Positions 22,961 to 35,731 of a DNA stretch of 64,000 nucleotides are shown one piece after another. The notes below the pieces were generated by a model, which had not been told where the DNA came from, did not search any database, and was given only the letters and a program-made list of their open reading frames with translations. The position numbers were made by a program, and so were the translations under genes. Each line of letters opens with the position of its first letter. Positions within the stretch are counted from its first letter, which is position 1. The stretch spans positions 620,001 through 684,000 of the forward strand of contig CAOLHI010000253.1 of NCBI GenBank assembly GCA_948474755.1. Reading direction: 5' to 3'. The stretch comes from Ctenosaura bakeri. Its lineage: Eukaryota > Chordata > Lepidosauria > Squamata > Iguanidae.

Positions 22961-23689
22961 CCCTTACTCAACATTTAGACTCCGAATAAAATAGACTCTG
23001 TCTCAGCACTCTTTCTATAAAACAAGAACTGCTTATTTTCACAGGCCAATGCAGGCATGTGTGTATGCTACTAGACACCTTGTTTCTTTTGCTTGTTTGC
23101 TTGCACGTCTGGCTTTGGTAATATTACTGCACTCCAGGAAAAGATGGTGGCAGTTATGTAAGGCAAAGGATGGTAAACACCAGGAGACTTGGAAAGTTGT
23201 ACTAACCGACACCTCCAAATTTTTAAGACTTGAAACAAAATATAGCCTCCCATACCACTAGGGGGTGTGGGAGAGCAATTTTGCTATGTTTTGGGGACAC
23301 TCTGGGCCATTTGAGGCACATGTGATATTTTCTCCAACTGGGAAGTAAACTGGAAGTGCAAAAATGTAGCAAGTTGCCCCCCACGAACTTCTAGTGGGGG
23401 CATAATAATATAAAAACAACGGAAATGAAACTACAGTCAAAGAAACAGACTACTCTAACCACATTTGTTTTATCCATTTCTTGCTCCACATCAATCCACA
23501 CAACTCCCTCATAGCATCCATTTTTAAAGAGGAGGAGTTATTGCAATAGACACTGCTTTTATCAAAGTAAAGATAGTGTATATGGAAATATATACTTAAA
23601 CCTAGCAGAATCTTTCCTAGTTGCCTGACCGGGTACAGAACATGAAAAGATCACATGAGATACATACTTGGACGCACATGATAAACAGT
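22961..23689. other. Non-coding, possible eroded MITE
   Basis: The stretch 23240-23410 has G/C-rich 'ctagggggtgtgg' and 'ccccccacgaac' blocks that could be ends of an old foldback. Otherwise featureless. Confidence 0.3.
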
Positions 23690-24450
23690 GATAAATAGTG
23701 CTGGGGAGGAGGGTAAGAGCTTTGATGGCCTCCATGGCTATGGACCAGAGGTCACTGCATCTGGCAGAGGGTGCCAGGATGCTACAAATATTGAGAGTGA
23801 AGCCAGAGGCTATTTAAGGATGGCCACCCCTTCATATGCCATATGGACTATCTCTTTGCAGGCCACCCACCTGCCTCCATTACAGTGTGAACTTAGCTGG
23901 TTATTTGGAGCCAGCTAATAATTTTTTTCCAATTTACATGGAGTTTTTTTCTCCCCTGCCACATACTATACTTGGGGACTTTGAAGACTGGCTATGCATG
24001 GTGTTGGTAAATAGCCTGTCATTGTGCAGGGAGAGAATATGAGAGATTGCTATACACCTTGTCACCCTTTTGTATAGGCCACAGCTGTGAAACGTCCTCT
24101 TTGGGTCCTGGGACCCAGGGGTGGGGAAAAAGCCTACCCTTGATGCTGGTTTTGCTCTTATTTCTGGATGCAGGGGGAGTCCCCTTGCATTGCCTTCTAG
24201 TACATGGCTGACAGGCAGCAACCCAATGATTGGATTACTCTCATGGGGCTCAGGTGTATCACCCAAGGGAAGACTGAGGAGGTAGTCAAGGTGTGACACC
24301 TGGCCTCAGCCAATCCCACATCAGGTTGCTCCCTCCTCTTGCTCTTCGCAGATTCAATGCAAAGTAATTAGATTTAGATCAAGTAAAGTGGCCCTTATTT
24401 AATCCAATTTTCTGTGTCTGGTTTCATTATTCCATGGTTGGTCATAAAAA
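23690..24450 (+). repeat. Possible LTR-retroelement fragment
   Basis: A TATA-like 'ctatttaagg' near 23810, 'ctgggacccaggggtgggga' and the terminal text 'gtggcccttatttaatccaa' have the look of an LTR, but no TG...CA borders, duplicated LTR or internal coding region is found. Confidence 0.25.
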
Positions 24451-25005
24451 AATCCAGTCTATTAATACATCAGTTCCTGACATGCTAAAACTGCTACAAA
24501 ACAAAGAATCAAAACCTGCTTCTGGAGTGGTAGCTACAGATTAGAATGGTCCTTTTTTAAAAAAAAAAATGAAGTAATTTGCCAGTGGAAGTGTTAACTT
24601 TCAGGGGGGGGAAGCAACCTTTTTATTATCTGGTTTTCTTCTTCAGTTGAAGCAAAGTATAAAAGTATTCTCCATTACTGTACTGAGGGTCAAACTACAT
24701 GAGCATCCTATTTCACTCTCTTGCTATCTCATTTCATTGGATATCTATTGGGTTACACAAAGAGCTTTGAATTGTGCTGCTGTTTGAGCCAAACATCTTC
24801 CTATATTGTTCCTGGAGGACAACATGTCACTAAGGCACAATTGTCCCATATCCTGTCTGACCCCTCATCCAGTTTTCATCTTTAACTGTTATTCCCAGTT
24901 CAGTCAGGGCTAGCATCCAGTTTTTATTTTAATAAAATCTACATTTTCCCAAACTCACAAATGAACTCTTAGTTGAGCACAAAGTTCGAGTTTTCTTATC
25001 CTGCT

Positions 25006-25170
25006 GTTGTGTAACTTCAAGTCGTTTTCAACTTATGAAGACCCTAAAGCAAACCTATCATGGGATTTTCTGGGGCTGAGAGTGTCTGATGTGCCCAAGA
25101 TCACCTAGTGGCTTTCCATGGTCAAGCAGGGAACTGAAGCCTGGTCTCCAAGGTCCACCACTCAAATCCT
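25006..25170 (-). repeat. Sauria-type SINE
   Basis: The Bov-B-like tail is at the left (cttcaagtcgttttcaactt), followed by 'gggattttctggggctgaga' and 'tggtctccaaggtcc'. The head runs straight into the plus-strand SINE at 25172. Confidence 0.85.
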
Positions 25171-25171
25171 G

Positions 25172-25395
25172 GTGTCCTGGTGATGCAGTGCTTAAATGCC
25201 AGTACTGCAGCCACAACATTGTGAGTTCAATCCTGCAGGGCTCCAGGTCGACTCAGACTTCCATTCTTCCACAGTCAGTAAAATGAGTACACAGCTTGTT
25301 GGGGGCAATTAGCTAGCACATTGTAAACTGCTTAGAGAGTGCTTGGCATTATAAAGCAGTAAAGAAATGTAAATGCTATTGTTATTGCTAAATCA
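25172..25395 (+). repeat. Second tRNA-headed SINE family (copy 1)
   Basis: Has the tRNA-like head 'tgatgcagtgcttaaatgcc' with B-box-like 'gagttcaatcctgc', the body 'aaaatgagtacacagcttgt', and a tail ending 'aatgctattgttattgct'. Head-to-head with the adjacent Sauria SINE. Same family as 53697 with a different 3' end. Confidence 0.8.
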
Positions 25396-25754
25396 CAACA
25401 CCATGCTGGCTCTCAACAGTTAAGTTTTCTTCACTGTTGCTCTAATTAACAATATAACCTATCTTCTCTCTTTCTGCAACACACCAGAGTGAACAGCAGC
25501 AGAGGGACTGTTTGACAGAACAAACAGATAGTTCTAACTAAAATTCTCTAAGGAAAAAATTGGACAGGACTGAATGAATATTGTCTCCTCTCAATTCACA
25601 AGGCATACACAGTTTCAATGGGAATGGCTAGATTTGGAATAATGACAGTCCATAAATTATTAGACATTCAATATAGTTATGTAATTGCCCTGGAAAGAGA
25701 ACATACACTCTTATGCTATAAACTCATTAGCTAATGGAACAAAGTTTGCCACAT

Positions 25755-25952
25755 ATTTTTTAGATCATTTTTATTAAATCAATACAAGAACAAACCAAAA
25801 TGGATAAGTCGACAAACAAACAGTAGCGTTATATCCAAATTTTCCAATTTTCCAGAATTCCTCGGTTGGCTTTGAATATTGTACAACTTTGGCCATAATG
25901 TTTTAATTAACCACAAATATATGAAGATATATATCACATAGAATGTAATTTT

Positions 25953-25986
<34 letters not shown>

Positions 25987-26650
25987 CGTGTACTTTGATA
26001 AGGACCTTATTTAAAAGAAGAAAATAGCTTTTGCAATTCTTCTAGGTATAATTCGAGTTTGCGAGTACAGTTACTGCTTTCATTTTATTACTAAACTTCT
26101 ATATCGACTTCATCAGCTCATAACAAAGTAACTCCCGAGTCTTTGAATAGCCTCAAAAATACACTTAGAGCCAAGTTCATTTAGATAGCCCACCAATATT
26201 TTGCTGTCTATATATGGATATATAAATGTATTGTCTAACACAAATACATGTGCTCCCTCCTCAATGAAAATCATGTATAATTGAATTATCTATATTGGTT
26301 AATAAATCTATGACTCTATTCCTGTGTTGATCTTTTGTGAGATTTTATGTTATATTATGGTGTCTACCAATTTGTTGTCTCAAAACTCCACTTATAAAAG
26401 GTTTTCAATTACCAGAGCCCACTCTATTTTAATTTTTTCCTCATCTTTGCCCTTGATAAATGTGTGTTAAAATGTCCATGGTTTTCATTTCAAAGATTTT
26501 GTATTGCCATTCCTCTATAGTTGGGAGTATCACTTTTCTTCCATTTTCTTGCATAGACTATTCTGGCTGCCATTATCAAATAAAGCATGACCCTCCAATA
26601 TTTTTTGGCAGGTTTGAATGTAAATCATGGGTCATATTTAACAGATAAAG
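25755..26650 (-). repeat. L1-type LINE 3' fragment
   Basis: On minus from about 26580: ...RIVYARKWKKSDTPTIEEW then QYKIFEMKTMDILTH, read directly from the sequence. This is the conserved C-terminal part of L1 ORF2 (W K...P...EW..K...M..M...T). The 3' UTR follows toward 25755 and includes a (TA)n(TG)n tract. Strongly 5' truncated. Confidence 0.7.
25951..25992 (+). repeat. (TA)n(TG)n microsatellite
   Basis: About 7 TA then about 12 TG units within the 3' UTR part of the L1 fragment. Confidence 0.95.
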
Positions 26651-26830
26651 TTTGCCACATCTTATCATATATGAAGGAATAGGTCAAACTCTCTCTATAG
26701 CAGGCATATTGCTCACCTTGAGGCTACCTTAGGTGAAACTGAGGGAGCTGAATGACTATATACTTCTACATCATATTTTAATGCATACATAAAGCTGTGT
26801 CTTGTTATTAGAGATGTAATTCTTCACATA

Positions 26831-27261
26831 GGCCCTTTCCACGCCTTACCTTTTTCAGCGCTGGGGTGCGGGGATTGCGTGAGCAGCCTCCAGTGAAAGG
26901 CTCTTGAGTCCCTGCTGCTTCAGCTCTGCACGAGCTGCCTGCTCCCAAGTAGGGAGCACAAGAGCCTTGCCTCTTCTTTCTGCAGTGCAGCCTGGGAGTT
27001 TCCCAAGCTGCGCTGGGGCAGGAATCGTGACCGCCGCAGCTCTGGAGGCTCTGCACGCCAGGTAAGTGCGCGTGGGGCCCAGGAGCAATGTGCGATCGCG
27101 CACCATTTTTGGCTTCCAGCCAAAAATGAAAAGGTGTGTGATCAGTGCCTGCCAGCCTCTAGAGCATCACATGATTGTGAGTGCATCATGCAGATCGCTC
27201 CTCACAATTGTGTGACGCTCCAGGCGCCCTTTCGCATGGAAAATGCTGTGCAAAAAGGGCC
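26831..27261 (+). mobile_element. GGCC-ended CpG-rich DNA transposon (copy E3)
   Basis: Starts GGCCCTTTCCACGCCTTACC and ends TGCAAAAAGGGCC. Shares with E1 and E4 the order CTTACC, a CTGCGG/AGCCTGGGAG block, and the ATTTTTGGCTTCCAGCC palindrome near 27100-27130. Flanks ATA/TTA are only a partial duplicate. Confidence 0.7.
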
Positions 27262-27262
27262 T

Positions 27263-27765
27263 TAGCTTCTTCTTGAAGGAATCAAAGAGTAATTTTAGCA
27301 ATTTTCTTATTGCTGCAAGAAAATGAAAACTACTAAGTGTAAAAAGCCAATGCACAACTCAGGGCTAATTCTGCACAAAATTCACATGTGGTTGTTTTGT
27401 ACACAAAATGGCATTTTCTGTGGAGGAAATATTTCTACACAGTAACATTATTTTCTGCACAGAAAAAGCTTTTTTCTACACTAATCACCCATGTGCATAT
27501 TTTGTGCAGAACACTTCCCCAAATACAAAATTAGGGAAATGCTGTCTTCTTCATAAAACAAAAATACTGTTATGCATAAAGCACATTTTATTTTTTGTGC
27601 AAAATTAGGGAAATGCTGTTTTCTGAATAAAACAGAAAATGCTATTTTCTGTGTAAAATAATCACATGTGATTTTCGTGCATAATTAGCCCTGAACTGTG
27701 AGGATTCTTGCCAGTCTTGCATTCTTCTCATTAGGGTTGCTCAACACTTGAAATAATGTTTTTTA
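27263..27765 (-). repeat. Dispersed ~500-bp repeat, copy 2 (inverted relative to copy 1)
   Basis: The reverse complement matches 2565-3050, including both flanks. The core 27361-27691 is a foldback: its left end agggctaattctgcac and the reverse complement of its right end cagggctaattatgcac are near-identical. Many TTTTCTG(T/C)ACA words repeat inside. 'Aact' flanks both sides of the core, a possible 4-bp duplication. The left border abuts the GGCC element ending at 27261. Confidence 0.65.
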
Positions 27766-29437
27766 AAATTTTTTAAGTATTTTCAAATATTATTTCCAAC
27801 CATGGTTGTTATATATTGAAATGTGTTTCTTTTGTATTGTGTTGATTATGAAATTACATGTTACCTATTCACTGGCTTTGTAACAAGAGATACCAGTTTG
27901 ACAACAACTTGATGTCTATTGTGTCACTCACTGAGCAAATTTATCTGATTTAACAAACACGTATGCAAATATTTCCTAAAATAATTCCTGGTCATTTGTC
28001 ATCAGTTCCTACCTGGTCAGTATGACCCAACTTGAAAAATCAGTCTGATGACTAAAAGGAAATTTCACCAGCCTATACTGATTGACTTCCAGATATCACC
28101 CTTGATACCTATAAAGGAAGCATGTGCTTTTCTGCTGAGGACATAGCATCAAAAGAGACTGTTGTGCGAGGATCCAGTGTGTACACACACTGTAAAAGCA
28201 TATCAGTGTGTATTCTCTACCTAAAAGAATTAATGTCTACCTAAAACAGATTAACAGCTTCCTAAAACCACCTAGGAATTTCATGTCCTCTTCTGCAGTT
28301 TTGATATGTCAACTAGTCCAGCATTGTTGTTCCCACACTGCTTCTGTATTTCTTACTTCATCCACCTGATCCTATTCTCTTGTCTGGTGAATATTTTTTG
28401 TTGCTTCAGAATATTTATGGTACTTGCTTTGAATGCTTCTGAATTTCTCAGTAGATCCACACATTTCTTCCTGCTCAGTTTTACAGCAGGTAGGTCCTAT
28501 TCCCACATTACCAATTTGGTTTGGAAACTGCTTCCACATAATCCAGTTTCAACCTGCGCCAGTAACATCTGTGAGCCGAAACCACACAGGGCAGGCAACT
28601 GGCATGGTTAGTTTCTTTGTCGGTGCTTCATCCTTTTCCTACCACTACTGAAAAAAATGGTTTAAAATTTCCTCCCCCCACCCAAAAAAAAGTCCTATTC
28701 ATTTCTTCATTTTTCACCTCGAATTGTTATGATAATATTATAGACCTTGAAAGGTTTTCTGTAACATTAATCTGTCTGTCTGCAGGTAAGCAATATAGGA
28801 ATGTCCCACTGGTCTTAGATTGTGAATCTTTTCCACTACTGATGTAAAGTACTATAACTGATGTATAGTACAAATACCTTCATAACAACCCAGGGCCTGA
28901 ATGCAATGTTTTCTGTTTTTATTACACTGTAGCTTTATATTGTCTGTTCATCCTAATCATTAAATTATTTTAGCAGCTTTTTTTAATCCACACTGGAGCA
29001 GTCTATCATCAAATGTGAATAAGGAGAATAGTTTTTGCAAGAGCTGCTTTATCTAGGTAAAACTATGTACTCCAACCCACTTCACCACAGACAATTCTCC
29101 AGTTTTGTGGACTTTCACAGCCCTAAAACACTACAGGAAATAAATTACTGAGAGATTCCATCTCCTGCATTATAAGACAAGGAGTGGTGGCACTGAATCA
29201 TCAGACTTTTTATGGTATATTTGTGTGTGCGCACCTTCACATTATCTGTTGCCTTATGAATTTCATAGGGTTTTCTTAAGCAAGGAATACTCAAAGGTAG
29301 TTTTGCCAATATTTAGTGGATAGTAAATTGAAAGCATTGTAGCTGCGGCTGAGTATTGAGTCATGGGCCGAGCTATAAACTTTTTAAAGACTAATGTATC
29401 TTTCCCCACAATCCATCCCAACCGATAATCTGAATAC
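27766..29437. other. Non-coding, no recognised element
   Basis: AT-rich. No repeats recognised and no supported exons. Confidence 0.4.
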
Positions 29438-29638
29438 ATTGTTGTTGTTGTTGTGGTGGTGGTGGTATGCCTCCAAGACATTCCCAGCTTATGGCAACCT
29501 TAGGTTGAATCTATCATGGGGTTTTCTGGGGCTGAGAGTGTGTGACATGCCCAAGGTCACCCAATGGGTTTCCATGGCCAACTGAGGAACAGAATCCTGG
29601 TTTCCAGGATTGTAGTCCAATGTTAGACCACTATAGAA
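29438..29638 (-). repeat. Sauria-type SINE
   Basis: Begins with a (TTG)n run, the complement of the (CAA)n tail, then 'cccagcttatggcaacctta', 'ggttttctggggctgagagt' and 'ccaaggtcacccaatgggtt', and ends in the head at 'ccaatgttagaccactatag'. Confidence 0.88.
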
Positions 29639-29989
29639 CACTGTATATTATAAGCACAAATACTGTACAGTAATCCTGTATGAGGCACACCACCCACAAT
29701 TTAAGATGAATGCAGAAGAATGCAGAAGAACAAAGATGACACCGAGTTGACTTGAGAGAGGGAGGAAAAAGGTGTCCATTTGACCAAGAGATTTTGAAAT
29801 CAGCACACTCATGCAATTCCCTCAAGTTGCCTACAGGAAGAAGGCAAAAGGAGAAAGAATGACAAAAACAGTGAACCATTCATCAAAAGTACAGTATATG
29901 GCTATAATTCTAATTGGTCAAAAGAGTGGGACATCAGAAAACGAGTCAATGAAAAGTGTGGGACATCTGTAAAAAGTGACGGGAAAAAG

Positions 29990-30346
29990 TGTAAAAAGTG
30001 AGGGGACATGATAGCCATGTTTAAATATTTGAAGGGATGTCATGTTGAGGAGGGAGCAGGCTTGTTCTCTACCATTCCAGAGACTAGGACAAGGAGCAAT
30101 GGATTCAAGCTGCAGGAAAGGAGATTCCACTTGAACCTCTGGAAGAACTTCCTGACAGTCAGAGCTGTCCAGCAGTGGAATCTGCTGCCTCGGAGTGTGG
30201 TGGAGTCTCCCTCTTTGGAGGTTTTTAAGCAGAGGCTGGATGGCCATCTGTTGGGAATGCTTTGATGGGTGTTCCTGCATAGTAGGGGGTTGGACTCGAT
30301 GGCCCCTGGGGTCTCTTCCAACTCTTATGATTCTATGATTCTATGA
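29990..30346 (+). repeat. CR1 LINE 3' end, well preserved
   Basis: Reads 'gaggggacatgatagccatg' and ends with tandem 'ttctatgattctatgaa', the CR1 3' signature. An 85-codon frame (30008-30265) carries FLTVRAVQQWNLLPRSVVES and SLEVFKQRLDGHL, the conserved W..LP..VV..PSL..FK..LD terminal block of CR1-type elements. Fairly young and strongly 5' truncated. Confidence 0.9.
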
Positions 30347-31390
30347 ATTGATTATGTTTGCTGAACAGAACTGCCTTCTCTGTTAAATTTCAGAAACTAT
30401 AGCAAACTATGTTTCTTTTGATGAAACTCCTTCCATTTTTTTTTATTAATCAAAAAGTATATTTGCCTACATATTTTCAAAGAAGCCTGGTGTGGCCAAA
30501 TTTTTACATTCCAGTTCAGCATGGAGTCACTGGTAAGCCTTGGGGAAGTCACTACTCCTCATCTTTATTCCCTATTTGTAATATGGGAACAATGATTACC
30601 TACTTCAGTCAAGTATCTTGGGCATTTAATGAGTATTTAATGAGAAACACTGTTCACACCAAGAGGGCTGTCAAATTTCTAAATAACTATACTACTAATA
30701 ATAAACAGTGACACGTATAATTACAGTATAATCTAGAAGCCAAAAACAGGTGTGGGAAATCACCATGTAAGTAATGACATCTACAAGTGGCACATGCTTG
30801 ATTCGGGGGGAGGGGGAAGAAAAGATAATGTAGAAATCAATCACTGAGTACAAAATGATGACACAATATATTCTTATGATGCAAACTGATATTAAAACAA
30901 TATATAATTACAACCTTGGCCATCCTTTATATATTCTCTCATACATTTTACAATTTTAACATAGTGATTATATTCTGCTTCACAAGACAAGTTTAGTTAC
31001 AGACAGAACTTGCTTTCAAAATTCTACTTTGCTGTTTTGTGGTAAAACAAAATAGACTCAGTAGACTTTCAAACTATTGTAGATCTAAACTTTAATCTTA
31101 CTTTGAAGGAAACCCCATTCATTTATGCAGAATTTAAATGTTTCATAGGAAATAAAAAGTATCTGAGAACATCTTTTATACACTCAAAGACCAACATGTC
31201 ATGCCCTGTTTCATTTGACATGTTCTGTGTCAGAACACTGGCTCCAATGATGAGGTAATGTCACTTTATGCAGGAAAATGCAGGGAATATTAACGCACAA
31301 ACTATTTTGAGTTTCATCTTTCTGGCCAATACAAAAATATCTCAGCCATTAAGGGATACAGTTCACTTGTAGCATATGAAATATAATGTA
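30347..31390. other. Non-coding, no recognised element
   Basis: AT-rich with no repeat hallmark or exon. Confidence 0.4.
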
Positions 31391-31631
31391 TAAGAGGGCC
31401 CTTGGTATCCACTAGGGTTTGGTTCCAGGACCCCCTGTTGAATTCCAAAATTCGTAGATGCCGAAGACCCATTATGTACAATGGTGTAGTAAAATGGCAT
31501 CTCTTATATAAAATGGAAAAAATCAAAGTTTGCTTTCTGGAATTTTATTTTATTTTATTTTGGAAATATTTTCAAGAAGTGGTTAGTTGAATCTGTGGAT
31601 ATGGAATCCATGGATATGGAGGGCAACCATG
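31391..31631. mobile_element. Tigger/pogo-like MITE
   Basis: The left end reads GGGCCCTTGGTATCCACTAG. The right end, as reverse complement, reads GTTGCCCTCCATATCCATGG. The 'CTCCRTATCC' style end and 'aatctgtggatatggaatcc' are typical of Tigger-group Tc1/mariner elements. TA precedes the left end. No transposase. Confidence 0.65.
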
Positions 31632-32092
31632 CTGTCTTTGGAGACTTTTTAAAAAGAAGTTTATCATCAGAATATCTTTCTTAGTGAGAGACAATGAGCA
31701 GCCCTTCATGCCAGCAATTCTCTGTCTAACTGCTTACTGATACCAATATTTTGAAACCAATTCAAATGAAGGCCTGTTTGCTAGGCAGGGAAATGTTCAG
31801 AAATTAAAAACAGAACCTCTGCATCAAAGAACTGTTTTTAAATGTGATTCCCATTATGATTCCAAGCATTAAACCAGCCTTCCCATGCATGATATCTTCC
31901 ACATGCATTGGACTACAGCTTCCACCATCCCTGGCCAGTATGATAGCGCCAATGGGCAAGTTGCCCTGGTGTGCAACACAGTCTAAAGTTATACATCAGT
32001 GGGAGATTCAAAATAATAATAAAAAACTTTTATTCAACCCAGCCGAAACCAAGAAATGTCTAGGGAATCCCAAACCAGACATACAGAACAAA

Positions 32093-32294
32093 GGCCATTT
32101 CCACCCAACACTGTCATAGTGGTATCATTCCCCTTTCAACATCCTGTGCAATCCTGGGGCTTGTAGTTTAGTGAGGTCAAAGAGCTCTCTGGCTCAGAAT
32201 TATAAATGCCCCTTCGTAAACTGTAAACTCCAGGATTCCATAGGCTGTTGAAAGTGGAATAATTGCACTATAACAGTCTTGCGCAGAAATGGCC
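32093..32294. mobile_element. GGCC foldback MITE, copy 2 (202 bp)
   Basis: GGCCATTTCCACCCAACAC ... CTTGCGCAGAAATGGCC, flanked by AAA on both sides (CAAAG as a 5-bp reading). Contains 'tttcaacatcctgtgcaatc' and its inverted partner. Confidence 0.85.
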
Positions 32295-34025
32295 AAAGAA
32301 AGGCATACACACTTATACTTTTCAAAAAACATTGAAATTCTATGTAAGATCTGGTGGGCTTCAGGTATCAGAGCATGCACCTTCGCCCTGTCACATAGAC
32401 CTCCTGATACATCAGTCCCTTAGCACCTATTCTACTATTCTATCATTTATCCAAAGCAGGGCCTGCTTACTTTCCATTCACTGGGAGCCTGGCACTACTG
32501 ACTCCTCTGTTATCAGTAGTATACATTCCATTTCCAGCTCAGGCTACTGCTCCTGAAGGCTGGCAATTTCTAATTCCCAGGCATCAGCCTTCACCACTTG
32601 TTAATAACAAATCAGGCTAGTAACTCAAAGATCATTAAAGGGGGAGAAAGATCTGCAGAGACCTAGTTAATTGATTTCGTTATACTATTCTATGCTACTC
32701 TAAGTCCCATCATTCTCAAACTTCTCTATCAAGCATAGCCATTGATTGTGGTGGCCTGGGTTAATTGGAGCGATTTTCCAATACACCTTGAAGGTGAACA
32801 CTGTTTTAAAATCACCACAATGGAAGTATATACACTGTTTTTCTCTTTGTTTCTGACATCGGTATAAAGCAATACAAAGCTCTGAGAAGATAATGCAAAA
32901 TGGTTATTTTATGTAGCATTCTGAATGCCATCAGATTATTTATGCCTGAATGGCACAGATATAACTAACTGCCAATTTCTCGCAATATATAGCTTTTATA
33001 GAATGGCAGCAGGGAAGAATTGGCCACAGGTCTTATTTATGCAAATATAGCTAAGGCAAGTTCTAATTATAAGGCTGAGAAGCTAGAACCCTGCACGGTG
33101 GTAAGGAAATCTGATTTGCACATAATGGCACAGGACTGCAGCCAAAGCAAATTAAACTGTCATTGCTACATTGAGATCTTGCAGGCTAGTTGGTGAACAT
33201 GATAGTGTGAGTTTTGGCTAGGGAGGATCTACCAATTTTATTTTTACTGAAGGGATTTGCAGGGAATTAAATTTAAATCTACCAGTGTATAAACTATTAA
33301 GGATCTTTAATAATATTTAAATTTAAATCAGCTTCTGCCTCCTAAACATTCACCAGAAGTGAAGAACAATTACCTTGAACATAATTACTGGGACTGAGAC
33401 TATAACTAGATAGATGTAACACATGCCACAGCTATTGTAGAAAATACTACTGATACAGTTAGCAAGTCTTTGTCTAAATACACACACACATATATACATA
33501 TATTCAGAGGGAGAGAGTATTTGTTAAATTGTGTCAAGTTAGTGTTATGGAAAGCTTTTAACTACATAATGGCACTGTCTTCATAAGTAGCTAAATAATT
33601 CTGTTTTCCCATTTAAGCAATTACTGACCTAATTCAGTTGTAGTCTCTTGAGCTCTAATGGAAAAATTGTGCAGTGTCAGTAGCATGGAGAGAATTTCTA
33701 AATAAAATGTACCAATTACACCTAGACCTGTCAAAAATAGATACAATTCAGAGAGAAAAATGCTCAGAGCCAAAGGACAACTTTCCTATGAAAACTGCAA
33801 AGTAAAGAAAGACAGATGCTGCACAATGATAGTTTACAAAAAATAATGCAGGAAATGAGAAATAAGAGATTACTGCAATACTTTAGTCTTGTGTATTTTT
33901 TTCCTCTCTCACTTTCCACTTGTCCACCAAGAAGCTATCTTCTGTTCTTAGTCCTATCACCAATTATCTTAAAAGTTGGTATCATTATAATGGTGATGAC
34001 TTGTACCTCTACTTTGTGTTTTCCC
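32295..34025. other. Non-coding; includes a candidate conserved block
   Basis: Mostly AT-rich unique sequence. The block 32800-33180 is annotated separately. A (CA)(TA) stutter occurs near 33480-33500. Confidence 0.4.
32800..33180. promoter_or_regulatory. Candidate conserved non-coding element
   Basis: Repeat-free, with a perfect octamer ATGCAAAT (about 33039-33046), TAATTATAAGG, and GATTATTTATGCC words. Enhancer-like in texture; purely inferential without alignment. Confidence 0.2.
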
Positions 34026-34160
34026 CAGGGCCAGCCCTACAACCAGACAGGGTGAGAAGGGTGCCTTAGGTAGCAGGGGGAGGGAAAGAACAGTGACGTG
34101 TGGAGAAGAGACCAAGGTGCCATATGGCCCTGCCTTGCAGCTGCAACCTAGTTTACTGAG
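34026..34160 (+). mobile_element. hAT-like terminal fragment
   Basis: CAGGGCCAGCCCTACAACCA followed by 'ggtgccttaggtagcaggg' matches the left end of common hAT MITEs in vertebrates (CAGGGCCGGCCC...). The other end was not found. Confidence 0.45.
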
Positions 34161-35731
34161 ATGGACATGGAATATGTTGTCACATCATCAGTACCGAAGA
34201 AACATTCAACTGGCCAGTCCTCCTGGCTTTTGTACATGGAATGACATGCGCTCCATCTTTTCACAGAGGAACATCAGGCCAAGGAACATCAGGGTGTGGG
34301 CAAGATGGCAAAAATTATTAATGAAGAAGAACACACAAGCTAAGAGATGCTGCAGCTGCTTACTTTTACCTGCGTCTCCAAGAAAAGGCAAGACTCCATC
34401 TCCTCGTCTCTTCTCTGCTCTGCTGAGTACAAACTACTTTTGTCCTTTGAACTAGTTTGCCAAAATTGATGTAAGCTGAGAACAAAGGGAGAAAGTAGGA
34501 GGAAGGGAGAGAAACTGGGAATTAATAAGAATGCTGAGAGGAGAGAGCTGGTCAAGAAATGGATTGTACTAAAGCCTAGTTCTAGAAGTGATCAGAGGAA
34601 ATTCTGGAGGACAATTTGTTCTGGACCTTCGAGGCTTGAAAATGAGCCACTCCCAGCTTTATGGAATGACATAGTTCAACTATTCACAATAATGCATTTT
34701 TCAGAAAATCATCAAATTTATGCCACTTAGAGACCAATACATTGTTACCATTTCCAGATAAAAGGCCATGTGATCTTCCAAATGAGTATGCATATACAAT
34801 CAGTTAAACATGGCATAATCCACTGAATAATATGTTGATAATGTACTTTCCTAAGAAAAGGAACAAATTTACATAATTTGTGGATTAATACAGTTTTTAG
34901 AAACTTTTGACATAATACGCAGGCACTCACATAGAAATATTTAAAATAATATATGTTAGTCAGATAGAATACAGCAAGGTTCACAGAAATCAAAAAGTAA
35001 TTTGGACATACATTGTTTAAAAGTTATATTTGTTTTTAATGAAACTAGCATATATGCTGAACAATATGGTTTCAGGTTATAGAATGTAATTACTGGATTG
35101 TCCTACCTTACATGAGCTTACTGTAGCACCAAAAGTTATGGCTGATTGTGAATGAGCACTTAAATGTGATGACCCAAATCTCTACAACTGTACAATTGTC
35201 CAAAGATATCCTGGTATTCACATCATCTTAAGTCACATATGAGTCACTGTGTGTTATACCAAGCTTCATCAGCTGTACATGTGCATACATGCACAATATC
35301 CCAAGTTCCAATATCTTAAAATAACCATTTTGATAACAAATGTTGTAAATGTTGTGCTTTTCCACAAATGACCCTCCTGTGGGAATAGTTAGTTATGCTG
35401 CTGCATTACAAAGTTGAAAGCCAGGTCAATGATAGATATACCTTAAGTTGTGCTATAAACTACTAGGGTTCGAGGACTCTTCTTACTAATGCCTGTTCAT
35501 CACATCTTCAGAGCACATCTCAAAAGAAAACAAACTCCAGACCTATATGGATCAGAATGAGATGACAGAGTCCTGCAGTGGTAACTGATTATTTCAGTCT
35601 TCATGGACATGCCATATCTTTGAACATTCCCACTAATTAAACCAAAACCTGACTGAAAGTAAGAGAAAACAAGAAATGCTTCAAACACTGTAAACATTAC
35701 AAAGAGAGGCTCAGGCATGACCCTTCTCCTA
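34161..35731. other. Non-coding, no recognised element
   Basis: AT-rich sequence. The 120-codon frame at 34093-34455 has no recognisable family features. Confidence 0.4.

Noticed and set aside
24025..24300. 121-codon minus-strand frame as a gene
   Set aside because: No recognisable domain or splice context; it lies in a possible LTR-like repeat.
30008..30265. 85-codon frame that could be a small gene
   Set aside because: It is the conserved terminal coding block of a truncated CR1 LINE.
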